Shown here: in pieces, positions 1 through 9,157 of the stretch
Layout of the letters: each line of letters starts with the position of its first letter
How positions within the stretch are numbered: position 1 is the first letter of the stretch
NCBI GenBank assembly: GCA_964486455.1
Contig: CAZAMP010000050.1
Span: forward strand, 1 to 29,332
From: CAZAMP01 sp964486455
Lineage (GTDB): Bacteria > Eisenbacteria > RBG-16-71-46 > CAZAMP01
Length of the DNA stretch: 29,332 nucleotides
Reading direction: 5' to 3'
Notes under the pieces: model-generated
Seen by the model: the letters and a program-made list of their open reading frames with translations, nothing else
The model's database searches: none
What the model was told of the DNA's origin: nothing
Position numbers and translations under genes: made by a program

Positions 1-619
1 TGTTGTTTCGGACCTCAACGTAGCAGGCATCACACCAGACATCTAGTGGACGACTACTCGAGACCTGAGGGCAGCCGGCGAAGGTGTTGTAGAGAAGACG
101 GCATTCCTGGACATCGCTGGTAAGTCGGATGCCATACCAGCGTCCGGAGGCGACCAAATTACCCTCGATGTGTGCCCCGGCGTTAACGGCCAGCGAGATA
201 CCTCCCAGCGAATACTCGTAGTCAAGTAGGTGGTTGTCTCGCACAACAGACTGCGGGTTATCCAATTCGATCGCTGTTCCTACCGATTCCGGATGCGGCA
301 GCCACAGAGTGAAACCCTCCAGGATAGCTTCCATTGAGTCATCGCCCGCCGGCATCAGCAACTGATCCGTCATGATGATCCAGGAATCTTCCCGGCGACC
401 GGCGGCCAGGAGTGTCACGCCGGGATATATCTCGAGCAGCCCCTCGATGTACCCCCCTTCTTGAACCAGGACCGTATCGCCGGGCACGGCGTTGGCAAGC
501 GCGTCGGCGATCTCGGAGTACTCCGCCGGAACATCCAAGATGCCGGCATTCAAAGCACCGGGTGTCGCCAGGAGCAACCCAGCGAGAAACCATCTAGACC
601 GCAAGAGGATGGAGCACAT
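1..619 (-). CDS. Secreted right-handed beta-helix protein, 3' end cut by window edge
   Basis: An open frame runs on the minus strand from ATG at 619 to the left edge without a stop (206 codons visible). The start follows GAGGAGG at a 7-base spacing. Residues 1-25 form a signal peptide (LLRSRWFLAGLLLATPGALNA). The mature part begins GILDVPAEYSEIADALANAV and then GDTVLVQEGGYIEG. This is the usual opening of secreted parallel beta-helix proteins, in which an 'is computed to occur in a set of events' style N-cap precedes repeated short strands. Further on, YEYSLGGISLAVNAGAHIEG and GRWYGIRLTSDV continue the strand-turn pattern. The family is often pectate-lyase-like or of unknown surface function; no catalytic site is visible in the part present. 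It resembles the first third of the beta-helix protein at 19213-20523. Because the C-terminus lies outside the window, its sorting tail is unknown. Confidence 0.8.
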   Translation of the reverse strand, partial: MCSILLRSRWFLAGLLLATPGALNAGILDVPAEYSEIADALANAVPGDTVLVQEGGYIEGLLEIYPGVTLLAAGRREDSWIIMTDQLLMPAGDDSMEAILEGFTLWLPHPESVGTAIELDNPQSVVRDNHLLDYEYSLGGISLAVNAGAHIEGNLVASGRWYGIRLTSDVQECRLLYNTFAGCPQVSSSRPLDVWCDACYVEVRNN

Positions 620-1146
620 CGCCAAACCTCCTCTCAAAATGCCATCTGGGACGTTCGCGGCTACAAGACACCCACGGGAAGAGTTCAACAGTAGCGACGA
701 GGAAGCATCGGCTACGCCGCCCGACGGTTCGGAACACGGGGCAATGAGGCAGCATAGGGATTGGGTTCAAGGTCAAGTGCCATGCGGGGTGCATATGAAG
801 GGATCGCCCGAGAGATGGGCTGACGCGACTGCTCTTTTCCGGAGGCTCTCTTCTCACCGACCCACCCTCCGGTCTGGTGTCTCTTCCAAATCCGTGACAC
901 AATCAGGATACATCATATCTGTCTAGTTTGCACTTATTTTCTAAATTGGACTGATATATATATATATATGGTTTCTTCGATGGCACGTCAGATGTCTTCA
1001 GAATCGCCCCTCCTCAAGATGAACACGCCATGTGGTAGACAACCTGATGGTGGCTGCCTGTAGAAGAGTACGATGCATCTGGGTTTGAGGATCGCGTCCG
1101 CAAGTAGTCTTGGCATCCTAGCAGGCGCGGCGCGCTCGGGGTCGTG
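620..1146. other. Intergenic region, AT-rich in the middle
   Basis: This 527-base gap separates two minus-strand genes. Its centre (about 905-970) is markedly AT-rich compared with the rest of the window and includes an (AT)8 run. On the minus strand a TATGAT at about 919-924 could be a -10 element for the beta-helix gene, but I see no matching -35 and the leader would be about 290 bases long. No convincing terminator follows the stop of the gene at 1147, and no coding frame has a ribosome binding site. Short frames here encode arginine-rich, low-complexity translations typical of non-coding GC-rich DNA. Confidence 0.5.
954..969. repeat. (AT)8 dinucleotide run
   Basis: Eight uninterrupted AT units lie inside an AT-rich patch of an otherwise GC-rich window. 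The run is self-complementary, so it could melt or extrude. No gene lies across it. Confidence 0.85.
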
Positions 1147-4100
1147 TCACCGGATCATCACGAGCTTCGCGGTCGATCGGAATCCCTCCGCGTCGAGGAG
1201 CAACCAGTACACACCCGACGGCAGAACCAGTCCCCGATCGCTCCGGCCGTCCCACGTCAGCGTGTAGTGCCCCGCATCGAGGGGGCCGTTCGCGAGAGCG
1301 CGCACACGCCGGCCCGCGACATCGTAGATGGAGAGATCCAGCTGCCGACGGCGGTCCAGGGAGAAGCGGATCCGCGTCTGAGGATTGAACGGGTTCGGGG
1401 CGGGCAGAAGCAGCGCCATCGGTGGCGCAACGAACGGCACGCCAACCACGCCGCCATTCACCTCACCCGGCGAGCCGTGATCGAGCGACGCCTGCCAGCT
1501 CGACGCCACGTTGTTGTCCAGATAGGGATCGATCAGCTCAAGCGTCGGCCCCAACCCGTCCGGTTCCGTCGGCCACGGGGGATCGTCGTCGTACTGCACG
1601 AAGTCGTAGAGCGCGCTTTGCCCATCGAAGAGCCGCAGCATCTCGCCACCGCCGCTGAAACCGAAACCGAGATTGCCGAGTATCGGAGAGACCTCTGGGA
1701 AGAGGGCCTTGAAAAGCGTCGTATCTTCACAGAGCACTACGAATCCATCCGCGGGCAGCGTGAAGCCGGGAGCAATGGCGAAGACGTGCGCGTCGTTCTC
1801 GTCCTTGAACGTCCAGCCGCCGACGTCGAGCGACAGGTCGCCGGGATTGTGCAGCTCGACCCAATCCCCGGGATTGAACGTATCGGCCGAATGGTAGTTG
1901 ATCTCGTTGATGACGGCGATCCCGGGCATGACCGTCTCCTGAAAGATCGCCGTGACCGAGTAGTTACCGTCCGGCGTGATCACGACCGAGGACGTGTCGG
2001 GCAGCATCGGGTCCGACCACTCGACAAACTCGAAGCCCGGGTCGGGCACGGCAGTGAGCGGTATCGGGATCCCTTCGAAATACGTCCCCGACCACGACGT
2101 GTCGATCTTGACGCCCGTGAGCTGGATGCCGCCGCTTCCCGCAGGCGACACATCGAGAGAGAGGGTGAGCTGCGGGCCGAGATTGAACTCCTGGCTAAGA
2201 TGATTTCGCGCGTAGGCGGGCCGCTCGTTCAGGAACTCATAGATGATGTTCATGCTCTCGGTGAAATACCAGAGCGGACGCTCCCAGCGCGCATAGTGCC
2301 GCGCGGCCTCCGGCTCGACGACCCCAGCGATCGATTCGGCCATGGGAACCGTCCGAGCCGACAAGAAAGTCGTGTTCAAATGATCGCAGTAGCGATTGAT
2401 GAGGTCGTTCTTGAAGGTCGCGTTCTCCACCAGGTTCCGGAGTAGAAACGTGGAGTAGGGCGGATTCGGCCATTCCGGACCGTTCGGGTCGAGCGCGAAC
2501 GCGAGCGTGTTGTGGTAGTAATTGTCCTCGAGCCCAAGCCCGAAGTCCGTGTCGTAGATGATCCAGCGCCATCGCCCGTCCGGCGTGCGCGGACGCCAGC
2601 TGGCGACGTTATTCCCCGGCCAGTCAGTGTTCGCGAAGAAGATCTGGGCGATCTGGTATTCCGCGAACTCATCGACATCCATCTGTGTCCGGATGTACGC
2701 ATAGCTCGAGTCGCTCGCGAGCCCATCCTCCTCGATGTACTGGATCATGTTGAAGTAGTGTATGGGGTCGCCTGCGACAACCTCATAGTAGAGCTTGATG
2801 AGATCCACGTTGTCGGGATCGATGCCGTGATTCGACGCGAGGTAGTCCTCGTCGATCCGCTCGCGCGCGTTCAAGATGCCCCAGTACTCGCCATTGATGT
2901 AGGTGCGGCACGGACGGTAGGCAAGCCGGTCGATGTCCATGTCGGTGACGATGCGATGCATCAGACCATCGCGAAGGTGTGACGCGCACCAGTCGTTTCC
3001 GGAGTTTCGCCAAACGATCTGCTTGAACGACGTGATCGGCTTCTCGTCGAAAACCAGATGGTCGAACGAGCTCGACCCGTAGCCTCCGCGCGCGATGAGC
3101 CGCATCGACTTCTGTGGAAACGTGCGGGTCCACCCACCGTAGACCTTGACGCCAGCCTCCTGCGAGAGCGCGGGGGTTCCGTCCGGCTCGAAGAGCTCGA
3201 CATTCATCGGACGTTCCCAGCCCGCCCAGACGTTGTCCTCATAGAAGATTCCGATCTCCGGATCCCACAAATTGTCGGGATCCGTCACGAACGACGTTAC
3301 GGCGAGCGTCGAGGGATCGTTCAAGATGTAGCTCTGGGTCACGGTGGCGCTCGGAAGCGTGCCCGGCTCGAACGCGCGTGCCCGTATGATGCTCGTTTCC
3401 GTTATGGAGATGGGCGTTGTATAGGGGATCGACGCCTCATCCGGTTCCCCGCCATCCGTCGTGTAGTAGACGACACCGTTCGTGTCCGGTGATGACAGCT
3501 CGAGTGAAAGCGGTGCGTCGTACAAACCTCCGGCCACCGAGAAGATCGGGTCGTCGGCGAACTCTTCGAACCCGCTCAGTCCGTTCGGTTCCCACGGCGT
3601 CGGGTCCGTGAAGTAGACCCAGCTCGGTCCTCCGTCGGGCGCACGTCCGCGCGAGATGTCTGCGACCATCCGCCCCGTCTCCACCTGGTCGACGAGCACC
3701 CCTTGCGGATCCCGGAGCGACAGCGTCTCGCCCTCGGCGGACAGCTTGAAGTTTGCGTGCATCGGAGGCAGCAGGCCCTCGAGGATCTCGGCGAGCCCGT
3801 CTCCCCCACCCTGCGGCGGCTCCGCCAACCCGAGCGTGAGGAACGGAATGAGGCTCATGTCGTTGGATCCCTCGGCATTGTGGACCTCGAGCGCCAGCAC
3901 GTTCGTCCCCGGCTGGAGCGCGCCTACCGCCCAACCCACAAAGTACGTTTCCGGCGGCAGTCCGCGATAGATCCTTGCCTCGTGTTGGTGGTCGGCCGGC
4001 TGGTTCCATTCCGGCGGACCGTAGCTCCAGATGTTCTGGCGCGCGATCTCGATCTCCTGCCCGTTCAGCCACGCGACGAACGCATCGTCGAAATCGACGT

Positions 4101-4641
4101 GGAGCAACATCGAGATGACGTTGGCGGGATCCTCAACCTCAAACGTCGTCCGGATGGAGATGGAAACAACGGGTGAGACCTCGGTCGAGTCGTCGTCATC
4201 GCCGAAGCCGAAGCCCGAGGGGCCTTCGTCCCACGATTGTGCGTCGTACCATGTCTCCCGCCAGTACCAGGGCGGCTCGGACTCGTTCGCCCGGTAGCGC
4301 CAGAGGTCGCCCCAATCGATGAGCGTCTCCCAATGGAGGCTTTCCGGATGCCTGTCCTTTCCGGACGCAAAGATCACCACGCGCTCCTGCGCGGGAAGAA
4401 CGTGGTCACCGACAAGCCATCGAAACGGCTCGGCGGGTTCGTCGGAGATTGCGTATCCCGACAGGTTCACGTCGGTGAGCCCGCCGTTGTATAGCTCGAT
4501 CCAGTCGGAGGTATCGTCGTCCTCATCACGGATACCGTCGACGTTGGACGAAACGTATTCATTGAGGAGAATTTGGGACGCTGCGGGCACCGCCCATAGA
4601 AAGAGCACGATCAAACCGGCGAGAGAACACGCGAGCCTCAA
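1147..4641 (-). CDS. Secreted LTD-CotH kinase-like-LTD protein with FlgD-like C-terminal sorting domain
   Basis: Large exported protein (1164 aa from the TTG at 4641). I chose TTG because GGAGGAG lies 5 bases upstream and the product then opens with a clean signal peptide (RLACSLAGLIVLFLWAVPAASQ); a longer frame to 4740 adds an unlikely 33-residue leader. Visible domains: lamin-tail domain at about 22-105 (ILLNEYVSS...DWIELYN); chitobiase C-terminal-like Ig module at about 370-440 (YYTTDGGEPD); CotH kinase-like domain at about 500-800, with GNDWCASHLRDGLMHRI and the metal-binding-type IIYDTDFGLGL; a bacterial Ig-like repeat at about 820-900; a second lamin-tail domain at about 907-1013 (INEINYHSAD...DWVELHNPG); and a FlgD-like Ig domain at about 1073-1164 (PNPFNPQTRIRFSL...WDGRSDRG...SGVYWLLL). 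CotH proteins are atypical protein kinases in spore formers; in FCB bacteria such secreted fusions are common but uncharacterised. Surface location is inferred from the FlgD tail. Confidence 0.9.
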   Translation of the reverse strand: MRLACSLAGLIVLFLWAVPAASQILLNEYVSSNVDGIRDEDDDTSDWIELYNGGLTDVNLSGYAISDEPAEPFRWLVGDHVLPAQERVVIFASGKDRHPESLHWETLIDWGDLWRYRANESEPPWYWRETWYDAQSWDEGPSGFGFGDDDDSTEVSPVVSISIRTTFEVEDPANVISMLLHVDFDDAFVAWLNGQEIEIARQNIWSYGPPEWNQPADHQHEARIYRGLPPETYFVGWAVGALQPGTNVLALEVHNAEGSNDMSLIPFLTLGLAEPPQGGGDGLAEILEGLLPPMHANFKLSAEGETLSLRDPQGVLVDQVETGRMVADISRGRAPDGGPSWVYFTDPTPWEPNGLSGFEEFADDPIFSVAGGLYDAPLSLELSSPDTNGVVYYTTDGGEPDEASIPYTTPISITETSIIRARAFEPGTLPSATVTQSYILNDPSTLAVTSFVTDPDNLWDPEIGIFYEDNVWAGWERPMNVELFEPDGTPALSQEAGVKVYGGWTRTFPQKSMRLIARGGYGSSSFDHLVFDEKPITSFKQIVWRNSGNDWCASHLRDGLMHRIVTDMDIDRLAYRPCRTYINGEYWGILNARERIDEDYLASNHGIDPDNVDLIKLYYEVVAGDPIHYFNMIQYIEEDGLASDSSYAYIRTQMDVDEFAEYQIAQIFFANTDWPGNNVASWRPRTPDGRWRWIIYDTDFGLGLEDNYYHNTLAFALDPNGPEWPNPPYSTFLLRNLVENATFKNDLINRYCDHLNTTFLSARTVPMAESIAGVVEPEAARHYARWERPLWYFTESMNIIYEFLNERPAYARNHLSQEFNLGPQLTLSLDVSPAGSGGIQLTGVKIDTSWSGTYFEGIPIPLTAVPDPGFEFVEWSDPMLPDTSSVVITPDGNYSVTAIFQETVMPGIAVINEINYHSADTFNPGDWVELHNPGDLSLDVGGWTFKDENDAHVFAIAPGFTLPADGFVVLCEDTTLFKALFPEVSPILGNLGFGFSGGGEMLRLFDGQSALYDFVQYDDDPPWPTEPDGLGPTLELIDPYLDNNVASSWQASLDHGSPGEVNGGVVGVPFVAPPMALLLPAPNPFNPQTRIRFSLDRRRQLDLSIYDVAGRRVRALANGPLDAGHYTLTWDGRSDRGLVLPSGVYWLLLDAEGFRSTAKLVMIR

Positions 4642-5045
4642 CGGAGCTCCTCCAGGCGATGCGGATGCAGCGCCCCGCTTCGGCGGGGCAGGTGTGAATT
4701 GTATGTACCCATTAATCTTAGCAGATCGACACCCCCCCACGGCACCGATCTTACGATCACCGAGGAGTGCGGGCGAGGATCACAAGATGCTGCTCGAATC
4801 GGTTCAGATCAGCCGCGCGCGGATTGCTCTTTCGGCAGCGGACTTACGGCGGTTTCGCGGCGTGCCGTCGGCCTGCGGGCGCTGGAGTTGCCGGTCACAC
4901 CGGTGTACCCTTCTCTCTCTCAAGAGACGATCGAGCCGGGTGGACGTGGATTAGCCCGCATGTCTCACCAGGTCTTGTCGCGAGGGTACTTTCGCGACCG
5001 CAGTAGAGAGCTGGTGAGAGATGCGGGCGAGGAGGGGAGGACGCC
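4642..5045. promoter_or_regulatory. Divergent intergenic region between CotH and DUF3857 genes
   Basis: This 404-base gap must hold the promoters of both the leftward CotH gene and the rightward operon that begins at 5046. Visible structure: the GC hairpin at 4672-4689; a short inverted repeat CCGGT-cac-ACCGG at 4891-4903; a 7-bp stem-loop GTCGCGA/TCGCGAC at 4977-4998 in the presumed leader of the rightward operon; and the strong purine-rich ribosome binding site GGAGGGGAGG at 5031-5040. I cannot identify a clear -35/-10 pair for the rightward operon. Short frames here have no ribosome binding site or protein-like composition. Confidence 0.4.
4672..4689 (-). promoter_or_regulatory. GC hairpin in the leader of the CotH gene
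   Basis: Seven perfect G-C pairs (GCCCCGC / GCGGGGC) close a four-base loop 31 bases upstream of the TTG start. A TACAAT that could serve as -10 on the minus strand lies at 4698-4703, which would put the hairpin at the very 5' end of the transcript. A 5' stem-loop of that kind can protect mRNA from decay. The hairpin is seen directly; the promoter and role are inference, and no good -35 is visible. Confidence 0.4.
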
Positions 5046-7133
5046 TTGCATCATGGAATATGGCGGGCCGATGTACGTCTTCGAGTAGCTCTGCTGGTGG
5101 GAGTGATCGGGTGGATCTTGGCGCAGGCTCCATCAGCTTACGCCGCCGAAGCCACTGAGCTCCCTCCCGGCGACACGCCCCCGCCGACCGTCTTCTCGCG
5201 CGTCGAAAACGCGGGCACGGCCGACGAGCACGACGGCGCCGCGCACGTCATTGTCTACGACTACGCCATGAACAGGATGAAGTCGTCCGGCGTGACGCAC
5301 GTCGACACCTACACGATCACGAAGGTGCTCACCGCCGCGGGTTGCCGAAACGAGTCGGTGCTCCGCTGGGGCTACGATCCGCAGAGCAGCCACGTCGAGA
5401 TTCGCGAAGTCAACGTCATCCGGGACAGTGTGCGCATTGCGGTTGACGTCACGAAGGTGCGCGATCTTCCGGCGCCGCAGTCGTGGATCTATTGGCGGGA
5501 CCGAATCAAGACATTGCAGCTGCCCCGCCTTCAGGTAAACGACGGCATCGAGGTGCGGACGTTTCGCAAGGGCTTCACGTACGCGCTTCTGACGGGCGAA
5601 GGGAGTGCCGAAGCTGGTGGCGCCGGGTCGTTCGATGAGACCGACGACGACGCGCGATTCATCCCGCCGATGCCGGGTGAGTACTTCGACATCGTTCTCT
5701 TCGCCGCATCGGTCCCCATCGTCGAGAAGAAGTACGTGCTGACCATTCCGGCCGACAAACGTCTTCACTCCGAGATCTACAACGGTCCCCTCTACGCCAG
5801 CACGAGCTACTCGCCCGACAGCACGCTCTACGCGTGGTGGGGCCTCGATCTTCCCGCGCGCCCCCGCGAAGGACGGCAGCCGGACCCACCCGACTACGTC
5901 ACGAAGGTCGTCATGTCCACGGCCGAGAGCTGGGAAGCGAAAAGCCGCTGGTTCTTCGACATCAACCGCGACCAGTTCGAGGTGACGTCCGCCATCAGCG
6001 CGAAGGTGGAGGAAATCCTCGACGAGGCGGGCCTCAGCAACGCATCCGAAGAAGCGAAAGCCGAGCTCCTCGTTCATTGGGTCGCGCAAAACATTCGCTA
6101 CAGCGGCCAGACGATGGGCAAGGGAGAAGGCTACATGCTCCATCCGGCGCCGATGATCTTCGAGCAGCGAAGCGGTGTCTGCAAAGACATCGCCGGCATG
6201 CTCGTCGCGATGATGCGCGCCGCCGGGATGGACTCGTACGCCGCAATGACGAACGCCGGAAGCCGGATCGACGATCTGCCGGCCGACCAGTTCAATCACT
6301 GCGTCTGCGCGCTGCGCAAGGCCGACGGCAGCTTCGAGATGTATGACCCCACCTGGGTCCCGTACGACAACAGCATCTGGTCGCTGCTCGAAGCCGAGCA
6401 GCACTACGTCATCGGTTCGCCCGAGGGAGAAACGCTCGCGCGCATCCCGTACAGCCCGCCCGAAGAATCTCCGCTACACATTTCACACGACGCGACGCTC
6501 GATGACGACGGCACGCTCGAGGGCACGTTCAAGCTAGAGGCCTCGGGCGCGATGGATGGTCGGCTTCGAGGGCTCCTCCTCTACGCGCGCCGCGCCGATC
6601 GCACGGAGCTGTTCGCACGTCTCCTCTCAAGCATCAGCGACCGCGTCGAAGATGTCCGAGTCGATACGATCGAGCCGGATGACTTCAGCGAAGACATCTG
6701 GGTCCGCATCGACTATCGGATTCCACGCTTCGCGTTTCCCATCGGCGACGCATACGAGTTCACGAGCCCGATGATGCAGGTCACGCAAGGTAGCGGAACG
6801 CTCTTTCGGGCGGGACGAACGCGCTGGGAGGACGAACGTAAGACCGACATTCTTCTTTACAACACCCAGCTTCTCCTGGGGACCGAAACGATCCGGCTTC
6901 CGAAGGGCTACGCCGTGAACGATCCACCATCCTCCGACGAAGTCGATGAGACGTACGCATACTTCAAAGGAACCAGCGAGATGGACGACGGGGACCTCAT
7001 CATCAACCAGCACGCGGAGGCGCGTCGCCGTCAGATCCCGCCCGACGGGTTCGAGGGCTTCAAGAAAGCCATGGACGCTGCGACGGAGTGGGGCGAACAG
7101 GTATTCCGGATCGAGACGGGAGGTGACGAATGA
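5046..7133 (+). CDS. DUF3857 / transglutaminase-like exported protein, catalytic triad intact
   Basis: Starts at TTG, 5 bases after GGAGGGGAGG (5031-5040), giving 695 aa with a signal peptide or anchor at about 10-34 (LRVALLVGVIGWILAQAPSAYA). Residues about 60-280 match the DUF3857 beta-rich domain (HVDTYTITKVL...IREVNVI...LPAPQSWIYWRD). Residues about 335-450 are a transglutaminase-core domain with the full triad: Cys379 in SGVCKDIAGMLVAMMRAAGM, His418 in FNHCVCAL and Asp434 in YDPTW. The remainder is a DUF3858-like beta region. The fold is shared by papain-like transglutaminases and cysteine peptidases; the substrate is unknown, but the signal peptide places it in the periplasm or at the surface. 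First gene of a likely five-gene operon; its stop overlaps the start of the paralogous next gene by the ATGA arrangement. Confidence 0.9.
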   Translation: MHHGIWRADVRLRVALLVGVIGWILAQAPSAYAAEATELPPGDTPPPTVFSRVENAGTADEHDGAAHVIVYDYAMNRMKSSGVTHVDTYTITKVLTAAGCRNESVLRWGYDPQSSHVEIREVNVIRDSVRIAVDVTKVRDLPAPQSWIYWRDRIKTLQLPRLQVNDGIEVRTFRKGFTYALLTGEGSAEAGGAGSFDETDDDARFIPPMPGEYFDIVLFAASVPIVEKKYVLTIPADKRLHSEIYNGPLYASTSYSPDSTLYAWWGLDLPARPREGRQPDPPDYVTKVVMSTAESWEAKSRWFFDINRDQFEVTSAISAKVEEILDEAGLSNASEEAKAELLVHWVAQNIRYSGQTMGKGEGYMLHPAPMIFEQRSGVCKDIAGMLVAMMRAAGMDSYAAMTNAGSRIDDLPADQFNHCVCALRKADGSFEMYDPTWVPYDNSIWSLLEAEQHYVIGSPEGETLARIPYSPPEESPLHISHDATLDDDGTLEGTFKLEASGAMDGRLRGLLLYARRADRTELFARLLSSISDRVEDVRVDTIEPDDFSEDIWVRIDYRIPRFAFPIGDAYEFTSPMMQVTQGSGTLFRAGRTRWEDERKTDILLYNTQLLLGTETIRLPKGYAVNDPPSSDEVDETYAYFKGTSEMDDGDLIINQHAEARRRQIPPDGFEGFKKAMDAATEWGEQVFRIETGGDE

Positions 7134-9088
7134 GCCGCCACCCGCTGATAGCTCGGATTGCGGCGTTCGCGGCACTGCTCCGCCCCGCTGTTGTGTGCGC
7201 GATCGCGATCTGTGTCGTGCCCCTGGTCACCCATGCCAACGTGATGGGCCCTTCCGGCGGATACGACCTCGATGATCTCATGGCGCAGGCCCAGGAGCGT
7301 TACGATCTCGCCGCTCTGGATGCCATCCTACTGCTGAACAGCCTGGAGGTATCGATCCTCCCCAACGGAGACCGGGTCACGCGCACGCACCAGGTTGTGT
7401 GGATCGAGACGGAGATCGGGATCGAAGAGTACACGGACCATCGTGTTCCGTGGAATACGGCCAACTCGACGCTCAACGTCACCGCGCTCCGCACGTGGCG
7501 AGATGAACAGTGGTGGCCCCGTGAACCGGCGATCAGTCCCACCGCCGTGGTCGAGACGATGCCGTTCGCGCTCGACCGCACCGATGACTACACGACCATG
7601 CGCGAGGCGATGCTTCTCCACGACGGGGTGGAGCTACCGTGCGTGGTGGAGACCGCCTACTTCATCGTCGAGAAGGGCACCGCTGCGGACGGGGCGGACG
7701 GGCTCTACGTCTTTGCCCACGACGATCCCGTGGTGCGATCACGTTTCAGCCTCACCGTTCCGGCCGGGACGACCTTTCACATGCGATCGGCAAACGACGC
7801 CCCGCAACCCGAACAATCAGAGGGCGGAGGGGAATCCGATAGTTACGTCTGGGAGATGTCGTTCGTCGAGCGCTTGGGCACACCCCACCTCGACGATCCG
7901 GCGACCTACGCGCCGGTCGTTGAATGGTCGACATGGGTGGACTGGAAAGCCCTGGGCGATAAGATAACGTCCACGCTCGACGGCGCCACGCTACTCACCG
8001 ACGCGCTCAAGGACAGCGTCGCCGATCGTATCGAGCACGAACCGAACGAAGCCGCGAGAGCGCGGGCGGTCGCCGACTTCATCGACGAGTCGACGCGTTC
8101 CATCCGCTACTCCGACGAGCATTGGGAATACGGTCCGCGGACCGCGTCGCGCACCTATGAAACGGCCTACGGTCATCGCCTCGATCGCGCCGTGCTCGCG
8201 ACCGCGCTCTTCCGCGAGGCCGGGCTCGACGTCCGGCCCGCTTACCATTCACTCAGCCGCGCCGGATTCGATCCCGTTATCCCGGGGCTCTCGCGTTTCG
8301 GGTCCATGCACCTTCGCCTGAGCGGCGACGATATGCAGACCACGTACGACCCCGGCAACGGCACCCTTTCGGATCCACCGGACATCGGCGCGACACTCTG
8401 GTACCCGGGTCTCGAGGATCGTCCGACGTTCTTCGCCGAAAGAACGCTGCGCAAGGGCTCGAGCACGCTCGAGCTGATAATCACGTTGGACTCCGAAGAG
8501 GACGGCCACTGGAGCGGCAGTGGCTATCTGGATGCCAGGGGGATCCTGTGCCCCCACCACGCGATGGTCGGCCTCGAGCGCGAAGCGATCGGAACTCTCA
8601 GCCGTCTCGCCGAATCCATCCTGGACGGGGCGAACGTGGAAAGCTACAACCCATCGACGTTCCACCGGCAGCGCGTAACGGCAGGCTTCGCGATCAGCGT
8701 GGACAAGAGCGAACCGGACGACCAGGGCCGAACGGCCTTCGCCGTTGGAAGTCCGTCGGGCGCTGTCATGGACAACCTCCCGGGCAACGTGACGCTCTAC
8801 ATGGAGAGACGATCGTCACCGGTGCTTCTCGCGTCGCCGCTGACCCAGCGCGTGCAACTCCGCATCAAGGCCGGGGATCACGAGGTCATCCGCCTGCCCG
8901 AAGCGCGTGAGGTGACGAACGGCGTGGGGAGCTTTGCGGTCACCGTCGAGGAAGACGACGACTGGATCACCATCGAACGCACACTCAAGCTGACCGCCAC
9001 GACGATCAAGCCGGATGAGTGGCCGCAACTCCGCGCGCTCTTGCTGGAAGAGACCGACGCCGGAAACGCAGCGATTCTGCTCAAATAG
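7130..9088 (+). CDS. DUF3857 / transglutaminase-like paralogue lacking the catalytic Cys (predicted pseudoenzyme)
   Basis: 652 aa, starting at an ATG that overlaps the upstream stop (ATGA), so translation is probably coupled. The N-terminus has a hydrophobic export signal (about 8-37, ending VVPLVTHA). The architecture copies the gene before it: DUF3857-type region (RVTRTHQVVWIETE), then a transglutaminase-like segment at about 310-410. Aligning GHRLDRAVLATALFREAGLD with the neighbour's GVCKDIAGMLVAMMRAAGMD places Arg350 where the catalytic Cys should be. The His (394, in GSMHLRL) and the Asp (407, in TYDPGN) are kept. It is therefore probably catalytically dead and may bind or regulate the active partner, or bind substrate. 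Seen: substitution and overlap. Known: Cys is essential in this family. Inferred: partnership. No frameshift or stop suggests it is a decaying gene. Confidence 0.88.
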   Translation: MSRHPLIARIAAFAALLRPAVVCAIAICVVPLVTHANVMGPSGGYDLDDLMAQAQERYDLAALDAILLLNSLEVSILPNGDRVTRTHQVVWIETEIGIEEYTDHRVPWNTANSTLNVTALRTWRDEQWWPREPAISPTAVVETMPFALDRTDDYTTMREAMLLHDGVELPCVVETAYFIVEKGTAADGADGLYVFAHDDPVVRSRFSLTVPAGTTFHMRSANDAPQPEQSEGGGESDSYVWEMSFVERLGTPHLDDPATYAPVVEWSTWVDWKALGDKITSTLDGATLLTDALKDSVADRIEHEPNEAARARAVADFIDESTRSIRYSDEHWEYGPRTASRTYETAYGHRLDRAVLATALFREAGLDVRPAYHSLSRAGFDPVIPGLSRFGSMHLRLSGDDMQTTYDPGNGTLSDPPDIGATLWYPGLEDRPTFFAERTLRKGSSTLELIITLDSEEDGHWSGSGYLDARGILCPHHAMVGLEREAIGTLSRLAESILDGANVESYNPSTFHRQRVTAGFAISVDKSEPDDQGRTAFAVGSPSGAVMDNLPGNVTLYMERRSSPVLLASPLTQRVQLRIKAGDHEVIRLPEAREVTNGVGSFAVTVEEDDDWITIERTLKLTATTIKPDEWPQLRALLLEETDAGNAAILLK

Positions 9089-9117
9089 GTCGGCCGGCCA
9101 AATCGACCAACCGCCTG

Positions 9118-9144
9118 GTAATGAAATGCGTTACAATTCATTAC
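9118..9144 (+). promoter_or_regulatory. Inverted repeat abutting the ribosome binding site of the 9158 gene
   Basis: GTAATGAA (9118-9125) pairs with TTCATTAC (9137-9144) across an 11-base loop, in unusually AT-rich DNA for this window. It ends directly before the G-rich ribosome binding site (TTGGGGG). The loop and right arm also contain TACAAT, which could be a -10 box without a clear -35. It could be an operator or a translation-controlling hairpin; the symmetry is certain, the function is not. Confidence 0.4.
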
Positions 9145-9157
9145 TTGGGGGTGAAGA

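Noticed and set aside
1144..2445. 433-codon open frame on the plus strand opposite the CotH gene
   Set aside because: It is a mirror of a long GC-rich gene whose minus-strand product has clear domains; the plus translation is Arg/Glu/Val-rich without motifs or a ribosome binding site.
5133..6404. 423-codon frame antisense to the first DUF3857 gene
   Set aside because: Its composition mirrors codon-position GC bias of the real gene and shows no domain.
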